From positions 1 to 24,735 of the IMG/VR virus record IMGVR_UViG_3300042197_001596: a stretch of DNA of 24,735 nucleotides. One strand, written 5' to 3'. A program made the position numbers and the translations under genes. The DNA is from a virus. Within the stretch, counting starts at the first letter, position 1. Each line of letters starts with the position of its first letter. A model generated the notes under the pieces. It saw only the letters and a list, made by a program, of their open reading frames with translations. It did not search any database and was not told where the DNA came from. This document shows positions 22,903-24,735 of this stretch, piece after piece.

Positions 22903-24525
22903 TTATACTAAAGAACCTAATGAAGCGCCTAAGTTAACACCCGATGTCATATACATGGTTTCTGGGTGGAAACCAGCTTCAACAAGAGCGTAACGAGATT
23001 TTACAGCAACTTTAGGAGCCATAGTTCCTTCAGCGATAGTCTGTACTGATTCAGCCATTAAGTAAGGCATGAATACAAGACCTGGAGAGTTACCGTCACC
23101 TTTACGTCCAACGCAGAAACGAGTATCGTTCCAAGCACGGTTTGGATCGTTATAGATCGCAAGACCAGCAAGAGTTCCGATTGGGTAAAGAGAACCACTC
23201 ATTTGGTTGATTGTGTTAGCCATTGGTGCAGGGATGAATCCAGCAACATCTTGAAGGGCAGAACATACTTGACCGTTAGTTACTACGAAAGTAGCAGGAC
23301 CACGACGACCTCTGATTGCGATTAAGTTCGCGATAGCAAGGATCTTAGACATGATCTTTCTTTGACGGGTATGTAAGTTTTCAGAAGCAGAGTTAATAAC
23401 CTCAGTAGCAGCTACAACTTCATTTCTCAATGCTGTTGATTGAATATAAGCACCGAAGTTAGTAGCAGATGAACAAGAAGCACCTACAGTTATAGCAGTA
23501 GATCCTAAGTTCAAGAAGAAGTTTTGACCTTGAGTACGTAATACAAACTCATGGTTTCTTTCTCCTAAGAAGAACAATCTGTCAAGGATGTTTTTGTTGA
23601 TAGATTGAGTCAATTCGTTGATAAGTACTGATTCAACTTGTGAAACAGCATCCACTCCAAATTGTTTCAAATCTTGAACTTGTTCACGAGTTACTGCAGC
23701 AGCAACTTGGAAAGTCTTAGCTTCAACTGATTTGTTGAATAGACTTAAGTTCATGATGTTATCCATCGTACCTTCACCGTCATTTCTTGAATAAGGATCG
23801 TTAATATCGAATCCTGTGTAGTCTTCCTCAAGAAGAGCTTTACCAGAGAATCCTGTAATGTGATCTTCTAGAGCTTTAACTAATTCGATAGTTAAACCAT
23901 CAGTAGCACCAGTTACACCACTGATACCTGTTACACCGATTGCAGTAGTTGCAACCGTAAGTAGAGTACCAGAAGATAAAGTTCCTCTTACGTGGAAAAT
24001 TGGATAACCGTCGATACGAGAAGCTCCTACATAAGCTAAAGTAATACCGTTAATAGTATCTGAAGTTCCTCCGGCAACAAATGCAGGAATTGAGGTAGAT
24101 CCATAATTAACTTTGATTAAAGTTGGGATGTTATCTCCAGTTCCAGAAGTTTTACCACCAGCATAAACAAAGTCTAAGTAAGTAAGAACACCCATTGGAC
24201 CAGGCATAGGAACAACTGGTACTAGGTCTAGACCAACTGTTTGTGCAGCAACTTGCATAGCAAGTGGTAACAATGTGTGAGCTTTATCACCAGAACCTGT
24301 AGTCTGTGTGTAAAAATTGTCTTGTGTGCCTGGGTCACCAGGGAAACGTGTAGCTCCCATACCGTTAACAGCACCAAGAACTGAATAAGAGTTACTTTCG
24401 TAAAGTTCGTGATAATGACAGTATTTTGACATCCACTCAACTTTAGAACGATCAGTAATTCCTACTTCGGACTCCAAAATTGGAGACCACTTAGAAAAAA
24501 TTTCTTGTTCGTTTAACAAATACAT
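22903..24525 (-). CDS. Major capsid protein, gp23-like (540 aa)
   Basis: This is the HK97-fold shell subunit of the head. The opening EIFSKWSPILESEVG parallels the LLNKWKPLLEGEG start of T4 gp23. The C-terminal part (RFCVGRKG, GLVFMPYL, VAVKSRYALVEAGFHPETMY) follows gp23 (GVFYSPY, GFKTRYGIQVNPF). T4 gp23 loses 65 N-terminal residues at a Leu-x-Glu site. Here Leu41-Tyr42-Glu43 before Ser44 is a plausible equivalent, giving a shorter 43-residue propeptide. A Gly/Thr/Ser-rich stretch at about 135-225 is probably an inserted surface domain. Length is close to T4 gp23 (521). The ATG follows a C/A-rich leader (ACACAACAAAAATG). TCGA is rarer here than in any other gene I counted. Confidence 0.93.
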   Translation of the reverse strand: MYLLNEQEIFSKWSPILESEVGITDRSKVEWMSKYCHYHELYESNSYSVLGAVNGMGATRFPGDPGTQDNFYTQTTGSGDKAHTLLPLAMQVAAQTVGLDLVPVVPMPGPMGVLTYLDFVYAGGKTSGTGDNIPTLIKVNYGSTSIPAFVAGGTSDTINGITLAYVGASRIDGYPIFHVRGTLSSGTLLTVATTAIGVTGISGVTGATDGLTIELVKALEDHITGFSGKALLEEDYTGFDINDPYSRNDGEGTMDNIMNLSLFNKSVEAKTFQVAAAVTREQVQDLKQFGVDAVSQVESVLINELTQSINKNILDRLFFLGERNHEFVLRTQGQNFFLNLGSTAITVGASCSSATNFGAYIQSTALRNEVVAATEVINSASENLHTRQRKIMSKILAIANLIAIRGRRGPATFVVTNGQVCSALQDVAGFIPAPMANTINQMSGSLYPIGTLAGLAIYNDPNRAWNDTRFCVGRKGDGNSPGLVFMPYLMAESVQTIAEGTMAPKVAVKSRYALVEAGFHPETMYMTSGVNLGASLGSLV

Positions 24526-24613
24526 TTTTGTTGTGTTTTTTTTGTGTTTTATTTTAATTTTCCTTTTGCTTTTGGCATCTTAGCAATATCGGAATGTTTT
24601 CTATTATATTTTT
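24526..24613 (-). other. Leader region of the major capsid gene
   Basis: These 88 bases between the upstream stop and the capsid ATG hold an A-run followed by TATAATAG (a possible -10 element about 80 bases from the ATG), then an A/C-rich leader with no Shine-Dalgarno sequence. An in-frame mini-frame (MPKAKGKLK, 9 codons plus stop) is present but is too short to call. Confidence 0.35.
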
Positions 24614-24735
24614 TTATCTTTTGAATCTTTGACGGAATCCAGCTCTAACAGCATCCATATAACCTTCAGGCGTTTTGTATTCTGAAGATTCTGTAATAGG
24701 TGCAGTAGTTCCTTCATTAATCAAATCTGCTTTAA
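24614..24735 (-). CDS. C-terminal end of an unidentified head-region protein (partial)
   Basis: The frame enters from the right edge and ends in YKTPEGYMDAVRAGFRQRFKR and a TAA stop. Only 39 residues are visible, moderately acidic then strongly basic at the end. Position immediately upstream of the gp23-like gene corresponds in T4 to the scaffold gene 22, but nothing visible confirms that, and the basic, aromatic tail is unlike T4 gp22. Prohead protease, portal-vertex partner or an unrelated protein are all possible. Confidence 0.6.
   Translation of the reverse strand, partial: KADLINEGTTAPITESSEYKTPEGYMDAVRAGFRQRFKR

Noticed and set aside
1-24735. Possible tRNA genes, CRISPR array or integrase/att site
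   Set aside because: Spacers are short and AT-rich, and I saw no cloverleaf-like stems, no regularly spaced repeats and no recombinase. This was checked by eye only.

Overview
This window looks like part of the genome of a large, strictly lytic T4-type contractile-tailed phage (Caudoviricetes, myovirus morphology). The evidence is a set of T4-like hallmark genes: tail tube, tail sheath, terminase large subunit, RNase H/FEN exonuclease, gp44 clamp loader and gp23 major capsid protein. The DNA is AT-rich. The leaders I read are A-rich (for example AAATAAATAAAAAACATGG) and lack a GGAGG-type Shine-Dalgarno sequence. That fits a Bacteroidota host such as a flavobacterium, but the host is inferred. 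Genes are tightly packed, many starts overlap the previous stop, and no gene-free stretch exceeds 300 bases. I saw no tRNA, rRNA, CRISPR array or insertion sequence.

Layout. All genes read on the minus strand except two, so transcription runs from high to low coordinates. (1) 24.7-17.4 kb, head block: the 3' end of an unidentified gene, the gp23-like major capsid protein followed by a strong terminator, a membrane-anchored protein, a 915-residue Lys/Glu-rich coiled-coil protein, a zinc-ribbon protein, and a fusion of a RimK-type ATP-grasp ligase with an aspartyl-protease-like (RimB/COG4067) domain. (2) 15.99-17.40 kb, plus strand: a eukaryotic-type ornithine decarboxylase overlapped by a small membrane protein, ending at a bidirectional terminator shared with the head block. 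(3) 15.8-11.3 kb, replication block: two tiny membrane peptides, the gp44-like clamp loader, small unknown genes, the FEN/RNase H nuclease, and a candidate gp62-like clamp-loader small subunit. (4) 11.3-1 kb, packaging and tail block: a tail-anchored coiled-coil protein, a large structural protein, a candidate small terminase, a three-domain glycosyltransferase, the large terminase, a 1070-residue tail sheath, a 56-residue holin-like protein, and the start of the tail tube gene.

How the parts fit. The head and tail genes build the particle and the terminase fills it. The clamp loader and nuclease serve DNA replication and Okazaki fragment processing. Ornithine decarboxylase would make putrescine, which could neutralise packaged DNA. 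The most interesting idea concerns the ATP-grasp/protease fusion. Its N-terminus resembles the capsid-targeting leader of T4 internal proteins and contains a prohead-protease-type site (Leu-x-Glu before Ala). The neighbouring Lys/Glu-rich protein has the same kind of site. The fusion may therefore be an enzyme carried inside the capsid. Other notable signals are a duplicated promoter-like element upstream of replication genes, a patchy excess of the tetranucleotide TCGA, and several very small membrane genes.
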